Of a stretch of 64,000 nt of DNA, positions 1 to 13,224 are shown in pieces. Position 1 is the first letter of the stretch; each line of letters starts with the position of its first letter. The stretch comes from Pachypanchax playfairii. Taxonomy: Eukaryota > Chordata > Actinopteri > Cyprinodontiformes > Aplocheilidae. A program made the translations under genes and the position numbers. The notes under the pieces were generated by a model, which worked only from the letters and a program-made list of their open reading frames with translations, made no database searches and had not been told where the DNA came from. The DNA lies in contig SSNP01000035.1 in assembly GCA_006937955.1 (NCBI GenBank), positions 744,001 through 808,000 on the forward strand. Reading direction: 5' to 3'.

Positions 1-107
1 GGCCAGCTCAAACCTGACAGCAGGGAAGCAAAGCAGGATCAATTAGAAAATGTGAATATTTACATGCATGCATGTTACATATCTGGATGCTGGAGTTTGG
101 AAATGAC

Positions 108-1214
108 CTCTTGGTCCTTTCTTGGTGTGTCAGCCGGTTCTCCTCAGTACTGAAGTACTCTGTCATATCAGTGGGAGGTGACCCATCCTGGATAAGATGC
201 AGAAAACACAACAACTTTGGAGGCATATTGGAAAAGTCTGCAGAATAACAGCATTTAGTCAACTTCTCCATCTTAGTAAATCTGCTCTGAATAGTTTTTA
301 ACATCTTTGCTCTTTGTATGTAAAAAACAGAATGCACAATTGTTTGCTCCAGCGGTTCGGTCACGAGTCACTGATGAAACCGACCTCACCTCCTTCATGT
401 AACGCTGATAGATGGATTCTGCTGTTTCCAGGTAGCCTTGAGCTGTCTCTGTCTCATCACGGCCAGCCCAAAGGATGCCCAGCTGGTTCTAACAGAACAG
501 GGAACCAACACATGATCATCACATGATCAGCATCAGCGGATCCACTATTATGGTGAGTATTTGTGGATTTTTCCTGTAATATTTCATCTGCCGAGAAGGT
601 TAACATTTTGTAAAGGTAAGAACAGCTGGGTCAACGGGGTGAGAACACACTGTTAATGGATGATCATGCAGAAATCAGGTGTTTAACATACGTAATCAAT
701 TGTGATTTCAATGAAACGATCTTCACGAAATGACACATGCCAGTCTCTTATCACAGACCATCCTTACCCTGACATGAATAAACAGCGAAACATTCTCCGC
801 CGACTCTCTGCATCTCTCCAGCAATTTCAGGCAGTTCATCAGGTGCTCCTGTCCGGCTGAAAGCTCCTCCGTATCCACATGGTTGACCCCCAGGTAATAC
901 TCCACTGCTCCGAGCTTAGCTGCCCGCATCCCCTCCGGAGAGTCACCGCTGACGCCCTGATCCCCCTTCTGTCCGTCCACAGGCTGCTCCGGCGGCCGCT
1001 GGTCGCCGCCCTCTCCGCTGGCGTCATCCTCACCGTCCCCAGCTTCAAAACTCTTCAGTGAACAATACATTTCTCTCAGCAGCTCCCTCGCCTTGTACTT
1101 CGAGCGAAACGGGTCATTTTCTGGGTCATTTCGTGATTCTATTTCAGTGAGGTTTTGGGCGTTGGTGAATTTGTCGCAGATAACTCTCCACTCATCGCTG
1201 TACACAGTCGCCAT
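108..1214 (-). CDS. kifbp: KIF-binding protein (KIFBP/KIF1BP), 5' three coding exons, partial
   Basis: KIFBP is a TPR-like cytoplasmic protein that binds motor domains of a subset of kinesins and blocks their attachment to microtubules; human loss causes Goldberg-Shprintzen syndrome (known of the family). Exons read on the minus strand: 768-1214 (start ATG at 1214, 149 codons, donor GTAAGG), 390-488 (33 codons, acceptor TTAG, donor GTGAGG) and 108-187 (26 codons plus 2 nt). The joined frame carries the family signatures YLGVNHVDTEELSAG in exon 1, NQLGILW and TAQGYLETAESIYQ in exon 2, and DGSPPTDMTEYF and THQERTKR in exon 3, matching the human order. An acidic, Gly/Glu-rich insert lies in the middle of exon 1. 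The exon 3 donor (GTCATT) is a weak match to consensus and was chosen because it keeps frame with the expected next residue. Later exons lie left of the window. Identity is sure; the last boundary less so. Confidence 0.93.
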
Positions 1215-2436
1215 GTTTGTTTTCTTCTGTATCGCAGCAGAGGCGCGTCCGTTAATTCCGTTACTGCCACCTACTGGAATCACGTGGTTACTGCTGCTAA
1301 GTTTCTGATAAAATAAAAGCTACCAGACTTACTTTAAAGATTCAGATTGTGTTTACAAATGTGATTAATTACAATCAGTAGAAACTAAGATTGTAAAAAG
1401 TTAAATAACTTCTTGACATAAGCATGTAGTTTGTGCTGTTCTTTTAGATTCATTCCCTGATTGGAGGAACTAATTTAGCATAAAAATTATGTAAAAACAA
1501 CACTACTTAAGGGTTTCATTTGAATTTAAAATATACAGTGAAATGGGGTATCTTAATATCCATGTAACTTGAGTACATAGAACAAAAATGTGCAATGAAT
1601 TTGATTTACAACTTGTTTTAAATCTAAATCTAATCTAATGCCAAGTTTGTACCTTCAAAAGGAAATGAGAAAAGTTTTTGGAACAATGTTTTTGGAATGT
1701 GTATTCTGACACTTCTTACATAAAACAATTGGAATATTTTAAAAGCAAACAAAGACAATAACAGAATTTTCAGTTTAATTTATTTAAACAAACCCAGAGA
1801 ATCCAAACCTAAATCAATCAAAACTAAGGGAATCACACAATGATCATATTTACTGTGAGCTGCATGTTGACTACAGCATTTTATGTTTAGTCAACACTGA
1901 CTGACATGGCTTGTTTTACCTAATCCTACAGATTAATAATCTAGGAAGTCTTTAACAGCCATATAATTGTACAACTCATTCACATAAATGGAAGAGATAG
2001 TAAATATTTTCATTTCGTATGTATCAGTATTGAACTTTCTTTCAGTAATTTAAACCCAAAGTGGAACCTTAATCATAGAAAGGTTTATTTTTTAGAGGTT
2101 ATAATGATTTGCTTCTCAGACGCAGCAGAAAATATTTTGTCGTGTGTATGGGTGAATAATTTATAAATTTACCCATACTGCAGTATTGTCAAAGAAAACG
2201 CACCGTTTTAAATGTGTTACATATATAAAGTTGCAATAACCTAAAATAAATCCCAGCAGTTAATCTGAATTGTGATGAAAAACGTTTAAAATGAATAAAA
2301 TTTAACAGAGATTTAACTGTAGGGAACAAAGGATTAAGTGCAACAAGGCTGAATAAGGTGTTAAGATGAACGAGGCTGGACGTCCAGATTCTGAAGGTTT
2401 TTGAAGCAGCAGTCGCGCCTTCATTTCACTCCACCA
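1215..2436. other. Intergenic: kifbp upstream region and mpc1 3' UTR
   Basis: This stretch separates the kifbp start codon from the mpc1 stop codon; both genes point left. A CACGTG E-box-like hexamer at 1281-1286 lies about 70 bp upstream of the kifbp ATG. The mpc1 3' UTR probably ends near the minus-strand AATAAA at 2094-2099. From about 1320 to 2090 the sequence is AT-rich and I see no coding signal. Confidence 0.5.
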
Positions 2437-5033
2437 CTACGAGCTGGCATTGCCTTTCTCCATTCTAAAATAACGGAAAACAATTAGATTTCACAGCTTT
2501 GGTTTTTATTTTTACAAAACAGTCTTTTTTTAGCATGTTTTTATATTTTTTAATGTTCTTTTGTTGTTTTTCATCCATTTGATAAAAGATTTATGCAAAA
2601 ACAGAAAAGCAATAAAAACATTGTTGTGAGCAGATATTTTTCGCTTTGTCTTAAATAATCAATAATATTGAAATTTTTACTGAAGAAACTGATGAGAAAT
2701 CATTTTTCTACTAAACATTTCCTGATATTATCTGTTTAAAATAACATAAAAAACAGGGAAGAATATTCCTCACTTGTATTTGATGAGACGACTCGCTTGA
2801 ATCAGCTGCGCTGACTCGTTGGTTATATGGCAAGCAAAGAGAAGCCAGTTACGTGGCTGAACCTTGTAAGCAAACCTCATGAAGAGCAGCGAGTAACAGC
2901 ACAGAGCTGAAAAGAGGAAAAAAATATATAAAAAACATGCAGAACTTCTTCCTTTTACATAACAGGTAATAAACGTTTTAAATCAACAGAACCAAGTTGT
3001 ATTTTACTAAAATTAAACAACAAGAGCAATTTCAGGTTAGTACAAGTCAATGAAAGATGTATGTATACAATATCTTTGTTTATGCTGCCATATTGAATGG
3101 AAAACAAACAGCTCCACCCACTTCCTGTGAGTAAACAACCAGGTTGTATTCAGCAGTAGCAACATGGTGATGAACTGTGTAGCAGCTGGATGCTCAAATT
3201 ATAAGTGGAAGAAAATAAAAGATGGTATATTACTGATGAACATTTTGTGGGAGGTAAGTAACTGAGATAATATTGATACATTTTCACTAAGAACAAGGTG
3301 CAGAATTATTTTACATGTATATCCATTAATCACTGCTAATGACAACGTGTACGTAAGTTAAATAAAAGTTGATGGTCCGTCTCTACATAACAGATTGCTT
3401 ATGGAACCAGAGCTACAACTATTAACACTTCCACACTGTTTTACACACGTATGACTGTATAATCAAAACATCACTGGTAATTAATATAGGGGTTTGTTAA
3501 TATGCATCATAATTAGTCGCTGCATTGTTCACTTGATTTATTTGGGCTGATATTAAGAGATATAACGTAGTGCGTAAGTGTCGACATCGATCCAGAGAAA
3601 AATACTCATACTTTGTTTTTCACCCAATACGCCAGCATAATAACACTGCTACAGCTTAGGTCATATGACTAAGAAACCTGTGTAAACTGTTTAAAGCCTT
3701 TATTCTTAAAATTAAAGTCTTTAACTCAGAACTGGACATAAAAAGAGGATTTTCCAACCTGACCTTGAAAAAGCTGCTTGATAACCACAACAATCTTAAC
3801 ACAAACCCCCCCCCAGAAAACCAACTTGTGTTTGCACATCTGATTCGACCTGTACTTTTGTTTGTCCTTACCAAAGGTCATTCTGCCGCTGATAATCTCA
3901 GGGCTCTTTTTCATATCACTGATGGCAGCTATTGGAAGACCCCAGTTTGCTACAGGACCCCAGAAATGCTGCAAAAGTGACACTGAACATCAGAACAGAA
4001 CTTTGAACTTGATGGTTAATTTCTGTTTTGTGAAATAATGACGAAACAATACCAGAAAATACTTGACTTGATAGTTATAAAATGTAGAATCAATCCAACA
4101 AGTTGAACTGAAAGACTGAGCTGAGATAGACATCATAATCAATGACAAGACAGAAGAGAGAGATTCAAGACTTACCGTGCTGTTTAATATTTTAATTGTC
4201 ATGGTTGGTGTCGCATAGAAGAGAAAAAGACATGAATAAAGTTAAAGTGTGTAAAAATGAGCTGGTTTAAGGTTACAAATTTTATTCAGACACATTTATG
4301 GAAGGAAAATAGCAAAATTAGCAATTTATTTTTAATTGGTGACCTTAAGTTACAAAATACATAAAGAGAATCAGATTCGTGTATCTCTGACTAAAGTAAA
4401 CAAAGATACCTTGTTTCATCACTTCTGTGGTCATTTCACCTTTACTCTAGATGTCACACGATTAATTTTGGTAAAAACACCCCAGAACAACAAGAACCCC
4501 CAATAAAATGAGTTAACAACGTGTTAAAACAGATAAAAAACATTTTTTTAACTAAAACCTTCAGGTTCTACACGAACCATGACTTCGAGCACAATAACCT
4601 TCTACATTATTTTGAGTCTAAAAAGTTATTTCAATTCTTTGACAGGTAAAATCTCCCCTTTTAGATTGTTTTGATAAATACTTAGAAATAGGAATAACCT
4701 AAAAACATTAACATTTTATAAAGATGTATGCTTTAACGCTAGCTGAGCACAGTTGTCCTTGAAAACTTGCAACCATTAACTAGGTATAAAAAAATAAAAC
4801 AAACTAACAAACAAGCGTTAAAAGTGTGTATGAAAGTTAGTCAAAACAGATTAGTAGATATTTTGATATTCAAAAAGCACTTTTTTCTTAAGACGAAGCG
4901 AAAACAGACAACTAGCTTTACTAGCTTCACTTCGTAGCAGAGAAACGGCTAATAACACAAACCTCATTAAATAGTCTCTGAACTCTTTGCTCCTGAGATG
5001 GTCAATAGCCTTTCTGGCGATCGTCCCTGCCAT
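2437..5033 (-). CDS. mpc1: Mitochondrial pyruvate carrier 1 (MPC1), complete, five coding exons including a 4-nt microexon
   Basis: MPC1 pairs with MPC2 in the inner mitochondrial membrane to import pyruvate (known of the family). Minus-strand exons: 4963-5033 (ATG at 5033, 71 nt), 4176-4179 (4 nt), 3872-3968 (97 nt), 2774-2906 (133 nt) and 2437-2464 (28 nt, stop TAG). They total 333 nt, giving 110 residues against 109 in human. The joined frame reads RSKEFRDYLM, then S-T, then HFWGPVANWGLPIAAISDMK, KSPEIISGRMTF, LLFMRFAYKVQPRNWLLFAC and a short tail MEKGNASS. Motifs and order match human MPC1 throughout. The microexon is needed: exon 1 ends two bases into a codon and the HFWG exon begins on a codon boundary, and CACG between AAACAG and GTAAGT supplies the missing Ser-Thr. 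An upstream in-frame Met exists, but 5033 matches the family start. The gene is tandem with kifbp, same strand. Confidence 0.95.
4176..4179 (-). other. mpc1: 4-nt microexon of mpc1
   Basis: On the minus strand the sequence reads TTAAACAG, then CACG, then GTAAGTC: a perfect acceptor AG, four exonic bases and a strong donor. Adding these four bases restores the frame between exon 1 (ending ATG AG) and the next exon (starting CAT TTC TGG) and encodes the conserved Met-Ser-Thr-His-Phe-Trp. No other in-frame join of the flanking exons was found. Confidence 0.88.
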
Positions 5034-5199
5034 GACTTTATGTTTATACAAGAATAATTTAAGCAGAGACGAAAAATCCTTCTGAGATGACTGAAGGGCG
5101 ACTGCGAGTTCTTCTTCTCTTGGTGTTTTGCTGGTTCTTCTTCTTCTTCTTCTCTTAGTTAATTGGTAAATTGTCAACAGCTTTAGATTGTATACTGCC

Positions 5200-5640
5200 A
5201 CCTACTGTACAATACGTGTAACAGCATGTCCAATGTCTGTCATTTTAATTCTTCTCTTCAGCAGGTTTTCATTAAAAAATCCACAGAGAGCTTGTCTGAT
5301 TTGTCTTGCCTTTTTATTTCCCTATCAGTCCACATTTTATGTACTTTTTATTGTTCCATTTGCCCAGTCAAACCCTGTATAATCCCATCTGAGTCTTGCT
5401 ATAAGGACTTCCTCATATTCTCCTGAACCCTCTGTTCCCATTTTCTTTGCCAAAACCCATGATCTTTCTTTTGATTTTTCCCCCAGATTGGAATTAGGAT
5501 ATTATTTTAATCTTGTAGTGCAGCTTTTGCTAATTTATCAGCCCATCTTTTAATTTTGGGACCTGCATCAGAGTTTAATGTCTATATCACTTATGTAAAA
5601 TCTTAATACAGCCATCAGTCCCGCTCTCTAAGTGACCCAG
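5200..5640 (-). mobile_element. LINE fragment, RNase H C-terminal part (I/Nimb-like)
   Basis: On the minus strand a broken frame around 5520-5570 reads R-W-A-D-K-L-A-K-A-A-L-Q-D. This is the conserved end of the RNase H domain in I-group non-LTR retrotransposons. Downstream (towards 5220) fragments resemble the Trp/Arg-rich tail of the same ORF2. Stops and frameshifts show it is dead. Its end lies about 170 bp upstream of the mpc1 start codon, so it may form part of the distal promoter. The clade is assigned from motif memory only. Confidence 0.55.
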
Positions 5641-6479
5641 TATGCAGCAGTGTACAGTTTCCCATCAGCATGCTAGGATATTGTTCCACGGTGAATACAC
5701 CCCCCAAGGGGCCTGTCAGACTGGTAATAAATAGCTAAAATGTTTATAAAGAGAGCGTTTTCAGGGCTCGTGTGTGAGTAATTAACACTGAAAATATTTT
5801 GGGGTGTGTATAATAATAACAATAATAGTAATAATGATCCTGTCACCTGTTTAAATTATGAGTCAGTGGTGATGTGGGTACATATAATAATGAGCACTTG
5901 TAATTCAAAATAAAAGGTTTTAATTACAATATGTACAAGAGCAAATTGTAGTTGAGAACTTGTGGCCTGATCTGGATCTGTAAAGGGATGGGGAGAGGGG
6001 TGTTAATGCAGCAACTAGCACAGAATGGATGCATAATAAAAGGAAGTCGTCTCACTTTGTGTGGAGCTCAGATGACACATGGAGAACAGGAATCCAGGAG
6101 ACTGAGAAGCCAAACTGAGGAACGAGGAAGGGGAGCACAGTGCAGGAGGATCCAGTAAGTGCAAGATAGAGAGCGGGCAAGACTTTCTGATTGATTGTGT
6201 GTCTTTAACAGGTTCTTATCTTATGGCGTCCATCTGTCACAATATAGAGAACGGATTGAAGATTTGGCAGCATTGGCTTGAAATTGGAGACTCTTGATCT
6301 ATGAAAGGTAACAACAAAAGGTGATCATTTTTAAAAAACTGTGGAAAAATAACTGGTGTGGAGTGAGGACTGGAACGTCACCCAAAAAAACAAAACAAAA
6401 CACTAAAATCCTCCCAAACATTCTGCTCACTTTTAAAAACTGAAACAAACCAAAAAACTTTCACTTCTTGAGTCATTTT

Positions 6480-8075
6480 ACAGTAAATCAGTAAGATCTA
6501 GTTTAATTTTTATCTTACTAAGATTTTGGATAGTTGCCCTTCTCTCGACCTCATACTTCTGACAGTGTAATAGAACATGTTTTCTGTTCTCCACAGTAAT
6601 CAGATTTCCCTGTATTATGTTTCGCCATCATGAATAGTGTATTGTTCAAACTAGAATGCCCAAATCTTGCTCTGGATATGATCACCTCCTCTCTTCTACT
6701 CCTTGCTTCTCATTTCTCCTTTTAATTTTATACATCCATCATCCCCTCCTTTCTTCCACTCACTGTTTTTGCCATTCTTCATTTCTCACCTTATGATGTT
6801 CTTTATCTCTGTCTGACAGAAGTTAATATCCAAGTCAACTGACACATCCACATTGCATCTATATTCACCATTTCATTCCCTCCACAGTGAGCTGGAATCC
6901 ATAAAAAGCTAACTGTAAGTCCCATCATCATTAATCTGCAAAGTGTTTGCTGAATCTCTAGGAGGATGTCTGGTCTGCTTTCTGAGTGGTTATACTGTAA
7001 ACCAATGACGAGCTTGAGTTTGAACACATGACTGACTGTAATGGTCTCATATCTTCTACCCACTGAACAGTATTGAGAGCATTTCTCAGTGTAGACTGAC
7101 AACCCATCACTGATCCTTTTATTTACCCTAACTTAAAACTCTGGAGCTACAAATGCTACACTGTTTTGATTTGTTGTATTCTTTGATGCATCTGTATATA
7201 TTTTTACACAATTACAACACTGTTCAATGTAACTGTGTACCATCAGAGTTATTCTTGTTTCTCTTTGCCAATAATGTGAGATCTAGCGTGGCACGGTATT
7301 GCTGGTAATGGCATTTTGACTGATATTAAACTGAGTTCTATTACTCTTTTATTTTCACCCAAAGCTCTTTCTTTCTCCCAAGCAAGTTTCTATCATCAGG
7401 ACGATGATACAGAATGCCGAAGTGAAGAACGAATAGTTTTATCCCCCACTGCTATAAGCCTCATGAATAAGAACGAGTTTTAGCTTCTGTTTTATTTTAT
7501 GTTTTATGTGGAATTGTCTGTATATTTAAATGTTTATGACTCATACTGTGAAACAAATTTACCCTCGGGTAGAAATAAAGTCTTCTGTTTCTGTTTCTGA
7601 GTATAGCTTGTGTTGAGTGATCTTATTCATGGCCCTGCAAATGTGCCCAGTAATTGAACTTTAGCTGCTCTCTTTTCTTTTGACGTCTCTACCTGTAATC
7701 ATAGATTAAGTTACACAAATGGGACACTCTAACTGAAAACAATGGTGACCGGCTTGGTGTAATGCATTGTGGGTAACTTTGTGTTGTTTTTTTGTGCTTC
7801 CCGACTTCCTGTTCTAAACACAGTACTGGGTCCATTGTGTTTCTCCCTCTTCTTTGATGTTTAGCTCTATATCCTTTATTTTCTATAAAGTGCATTAATC
7901 TTTCATTTATCATTCACTCCATTGTTTTAAAAAAATGTTAGATGTTAAAGCTTTAGGTCTGTAATTTCCTGGATTTTTATCATCCTTTCTTGGTTTATGC
8001 GTGGGCACAACCACTGCCTCCTTCCAGCTCTGCAGCAGTTTCCCAACCTCCCAGACTCTGTTTTATAACTAAAAG
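6480..8075 (-). mobile_element. Degenerate LINE ORF2 (reverse transcriptase N-terminal part plus RNase H), I/Nimb-like
   Basis: Minus-strand fragments keep the order of a non-LTR ORF2. At about 8070-7690 the frames read W-K-E-A-V-V-V-P-T-H-K-P, then N-P-G-N-Y-R-P and MINERLMHFIENKGY, which are finger/palm motifs of the reverse transcriptase. At 7100-6800 comes SRPDILLEIQQTL and VSFLWIPAHCGGNE, the RNase H core. At about 6600-6530 is the His/Cys tail (KHVLLHCQKYEVERR). Most of the reverse transcriptase between 7690 and 7100 is missing, so the copy is internally deleted and full of stops. Confidence 0.72.
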
Positions 8076-8982
8076 AAATCCTTTAGCTGATTCAGTAAGA
8101 TGGTTTAACACGATGTAACAAATCTGATCTTTTTCCCAGAACTGGCGCTGAACTCTGGCGGATCTGGTTGTTGATTTGAAGGTAGTACAGATAAAGTATC
8201 ACTATTTTTATGTGAGAATGAGTCATTTCTTCATCATGATGTTCAGCATGGTGACGACCTGGGGGAAAAACTCTTTTGTAACTTGTCTTTTTTAATGAAC
8301 TTGAAGTTGTTTTAAGTTTCAGCCTCACCTTTGTGTTTTGATATTTTTGTTGAGCCAGTCTGATTTCTCTTCATCAGAGCATAGAGCAGCTGTATTTACA
8401 ATCAGAGCCGTTTTCCCACAGGCCTTGTATCATATTACAATTTGAACTCATGTTACCTTGTCATGTACCAGGTGCTTTCATTTCCATGTTTTTTGCCACA
8501 ACGTCCATCCCATTAATAAATCAAAGCTTAAAAAAGTTAGGTTTTTTTTCTATACCTTGGGTTAAGTCAATGAAGAGAAACAAGACAGCCATCCTTCAGA
8601 GGAACACAACTGATTACAGCAAAGTAAAAACCTGAAAACAGCTCAAACCGACTTACTGTTTGATGATCACACAATAAGAAGAGGAGATCTGAAACGAATG
8701 GAAAAACATATAAGAAGAAAAGGACCAAGTGGAAACAGAAGAAGGAAAATAAACATAGCAGCAGTTCGAATGAATCAGGCGAGTGAATTTTATAAAAAGG
8801 ATTTATTATAAAATCATGCATGATTGAGAGCAGTCAGTCAAATGGTAATACATTGGAATGAGACTCTAAAGCCTGATGCTTGTCGAGCTGTTTTATGGTG
8901 GTGCTGATACAAAGAGGCTATCAGCACTCTGGACGTCATTAGAACAGTGTTTAGAATGTCCCGATGAGATGATGAGAATCTA

Positions 8983-9876
8983 CACTCGCCTAAAAGATTA
9001 TTAGGAACACCTGTTCAATTTCTCCTTAATGCAATTATCTAATCAACCAATCACATGGCAGTTGCTTGAATGCAATTAGGGGTGTGGTCCTGGTCAAGAC
9101 AATCCTCTGAACTCCAAATTGAATGTCAGAATGGAAAAGAAAGGTGATTTAAGCAATTTTAAACGTGGCATGGTTGTTGGTGCCAGACGGGCCGGTCTGA
9201 GTATTTTACAATCTGCTCAGTTACTGGGATTTTCATGCACAACCATTTCTAGGGTTTACAAAGAATGAAAAATGTGAAACGGGATAAACATCCAGTATGC
9301 AGCAGTCCTGTGGGTGAAAATGCCTTGTTGATGCTAGAGGTCAGAGGAGAATGGGCCGACTGATTCAAGCTGATAGAAGAGCAACTTTGACTGAAATAAC
9401 CTCATTACAACCGAGGAATGCAGCAAAGCATTTGTGAAGCCACAACACGCACAACCTTGAGGCAGATGGGCTACAACAGCAGAAGACCCCACCGGGTACC
9501 ACTCATCTCTACTACAAATAGGAAAAAGAGGCTACAATTTGCACGAGCTCACCAAAATTGGACAGTTGAAGACTGTAAAAATGTTGCCTGGTCTGATGAG
9601 TCTCGATTTCTGTTGAAACATTCAAATGGTAGAGTCAGAATTTGGCTGTAAAACGAATGAGAACATGGATCCATCACGCCTTGTTACCACTGTGCAGGCT
9701 GGTGGTGGTGGTGTAATGGTGTAGGGGATGTTTTCTTGGCACACTTTAGGCCCCAAAGTGCCAATTGGGCATCGTTTAAATGCCACGGGCTACCTGAGCA
9801 CTGTTTCTGACCATGTCCATCCCTTCATGACCCCCATAGACCCCTCCTCTGATGGCTACGCCCAGCAGCACAAGTA
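8983..9876 (+). mobile_element. Truncated Tc1-like transposon with broken transposase
   Basis: The left terminal repeat CACTCGCCTAAAAGATTATT follows a TA dinucleotide at 8981-8982 and matches a Tc1-like family widespread in fish. The transposase begins near 9131 (MEKKGDLSNFKRGMVVGARR), stops at a TGA near 9266, and resumes in 9418-9651 with the catalytic-domain piece RLQFARAHQNWTVEDCK and WSDESRF. Homology fades at about 9876, so the 3' third and the right terminal repeat are lost. The copy cannot move on its own. Confidence 0.8.
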
Positions 9877-12800
9877 AAAAATAACAAAACAAAACAGCCA
9901 AATGTGTTTTCACATCAACGAATGAATGAATCTTCCTTATATTTTTAAAAGAAAAACACATGCAGCTTTGTATATACTGTTGAAGGATTTTAATAAGCGT
10001 TGTTGGAGCTATTTATTCTTTAGTTGTGTTATTTTTTGTATTTTCTTTAAATTTGTGATTAGTTCACTTTATAAATGCCTCAGAAAATATAACGTTAATT
10101 TGTAGATTCATATTTGTTTATTTTTGTAGTTTGTGTTGTTGTTTGCCTAAGTAAGTTAATCAGGAAGAAGCATAGGGTCATTTTTTCTATAAATAAAGGC
10201 ACTGGTATAGGACCAGCATGCACTGGGGCAGGCCTATGGGTCTTTACCAGAGCAGGAGTGGCAGCAGGAAACAAAAGGAAACAGGATCTGTGTTTGGTGG
10301 CTTGCCAACTTGGAAAATAAACTCTCAAAAACACAGTTTGCAAGTTTGGACAATGGACTTCTTATGCCTGGGTACGAAACTTCACCTCAGTGCAGCAGTG
10401 GCTTTAAAATTGGAAAAGGTTAAGTGAGTTGACAAACAAAGGAACTGCCACTACAAGTGTAAGTAACCTAGAAACTAACCCCCACCACCACCACCATGAA
10501 GCACCAGTCATTTGTTGGCTCCACCAAAGCAAGAGTGTCAAATCTATCAAATCTTTATGGAAAAAGCACATTATAAATGTAAATCACATGCAAAGTGACT
10601 TCAGCATGGTCCATTAAAACCGCACCTGGGAGTCCACAAGCAGACAGATAAATATTTTGTTCTGTGTTTCTTGCACTCAGTCAACCTTTTGGAAAAACAC
10701 ATCCCAACTTTAGACTTCAGACTATTGTGAGAAAATTAATGCAGAAACATTAGTTCTGACTGACTAGCTATGTGCAACATGAACCTTGAAGGTCACTGTG
10801 GTCTGACTAAAGTGCAACAGCTTCCAGTCCAGCTTCACACACAACTTGCTCTTGACTGAGATTGCACAGCTCACGCTGCCTTGATATATTTGTAAAAACA
10901 TTTCAGCTTCTGAGTTTTTTCAGTGATTTGTGAGCGTAAATCCTCATGGCTGAACTAATAATGGGGGGAATAATGTTCTCCCTCAGACACTAACCTCTTA
11001 ACATCAGCCTTGACAGGTATATTTTTATATAATTATTAATAATTTATTAAATAATTTGTTCTTGACATTATGAGCCCCAGAAAGTCTGTTTTTATTCAAA
11101 CTGTGGTGTCTAAGCACATTTTTAAAATAAACTTCTGACCCAAGACTTTGGTGAATCTCTCTTTTTCCAAAGAATTTGATGACTGAATTGTGGAAAAAAA
11201 AAAGTGGAAGTTGATGTCAAAACAAAACAAGCACCTGCAAGAGGCTGGCTGTGATTTTAGATATCCCTGCAAAGAAGTTAAAACTTTCCAAGCTGTTAAG
11301 CGCCACTGATTAACTGTTGGCTTGGAAAAACACATGAAGCATATCTTATAATGTTTAACTAATGCAGTGAGAGGAATTAGTTACATTATTACACACTTCA
11401 CTTTGAAGACACAGTCATTTCTTTTAAATCTTTATTAAACCAAAAACACCACATTAAAATACAAAAATATATACTTCAAAGTAGTCCAGTCAAAATCAGC
11501 AGAACTAGTAAATCCCGATCACGTTATAAATTAACACCAGAAAACACAAAAAAAACAAAAAGTCACAGAAACATTGTGTATATATATATATACATACATA
11601 TATTTAAAATTCACACTTCTCCTTCACCATTTTTGACACACTCCCATTTACCATAAAATATCTATTTTTGAGTGTGGCCAAATTTAATTAATTATTTCTG
11701 TTTTTTTGCTTTTCCCCTGAGTGCAGCTCACATGTTCAGTGTTTGATTATACAGTATTTCAATATAATATGCAGACTGAATAAATGTAAGCATCAAAAGT
11801 TAGTTCACGCATAAGACCAGACGTATATGTTTCAAATACACACCAACTGCCCCCCCTCAAAAAAAAAAAAAAAAAAAAAAGAAAAATTGTGCATTCATAC
11901 AATAATCTGTGTAAGACCAAATCAAAAATAAAAAAGAAAGGCACATCCTTTTAAAACATTTTACCTTTTTCAGATCCAAATGAAACATTTTATTTTAGCG
12001 AAATAATAATCCACAAATTTAAAATATAACAAAGAGTGCGTTTATAGAAATAAAAAAGTTTGGATACAGGCACATTTATTAACTAAATGAATCCCAGAGA
12101 ATTAATTTCAAGTGGACCACATCAGGTGCAAATGATCACAGCTTTGTTACAGACCAGAAATTTTTATTTTAGCCTTGAGGAGTTTTTTTGCTTGTTTTTT
12201 TTTTTTAGTTGAAGGACAACTTCATGCAAATGTTGATATAATTTTTCACTGTATAATATCTATTATACATGAATGAGGTTACGTTATTGTCACACAGAGA
12301 TGTATCATTGACATTTCATGCACAGCAATTTGTAAACTTTTGTTCCTGGCAAATCATATTCAAACATGTAAAGGGTTTGAGGGCCAGTATGCTGGAATAA
12401 AATTAGCTAATGTTGAACAGTTTGTGTACAATTGTGTACGACAACATTAATCATTAATGCATTGTTTGTTGATTGATAATCCTGGTGTTATTAAGTTGAA
12501 AAGACTCATATCCAACTACTGGTATCGATGTATCTATGTTCCATTAATAGGCCTGTGACCCCGTCACAGTTTTCAATCTGTATTCTCAAAGGATTTGTTT
12601 TCATTGATGTATTGAGGTTTTTTTCTAAAGGAGAAACTACAACTGTAAATTTGGACTTTGTATTTGTGATTTTTTAAAGTTGGAACTTTTTAACTTTTCG
12701 TTACATGTCTATTTATGATTTGGTAGAAACAAGAGTTTTCAAATTAGTAGTTATACATGAATTATCCATTAATTATATACATCTTTTGGGCAGTAATCTT

Positions 12801-12940
12801 ACACCATACATGTAAACTTGACCATAGGATACCCAAAGCATCTACAACTACAGTTAGGTTAAAGAAAATAAATCTGCTTAGGCCACCACCTTGACCCAAA
12901 GCATTAGTTATAATTGCAGCATGAATAAAAAGTTTTAATG
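9877..12940. other. Intergenic, no gene seen
   Basis: This AT-rich stretch lies beyond the 3' end of the GT6 gene. It contains a short (TA)n run near 11578-11592 and an A-run at about 11861-11880. A minus-strand AATAAA at 12941-12946 is the best candidate for the GT6 polyadenylation signal, about 280 bp past the stop. I found no conserved protein motif on either strand. Confidence 0.45.
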
Positions 12941-13224
12941 TTTATTTAGATTTTTTTATGTTGTTCTCTCAGATATGAACATTTAAATTTTGAATATCCC
13001 AAACTGAATTAATCAATATTGTTATTTGGATGTCAACAATGCAATTTCAACTGGGAAATACATTTTTATTATCAAATTCTTTTCCTAGACATCATCCCAA
13101 TTTTTTACATCTTAAAACAACATTTTTTTTCTTCATCCCACAAAAAACAACAACAAAAAACTATAATTAACATTAAGTTCCCAGTGTTTCCAGCACTTTT
13201 TTTATCTTGATTATTCTTGTTACA

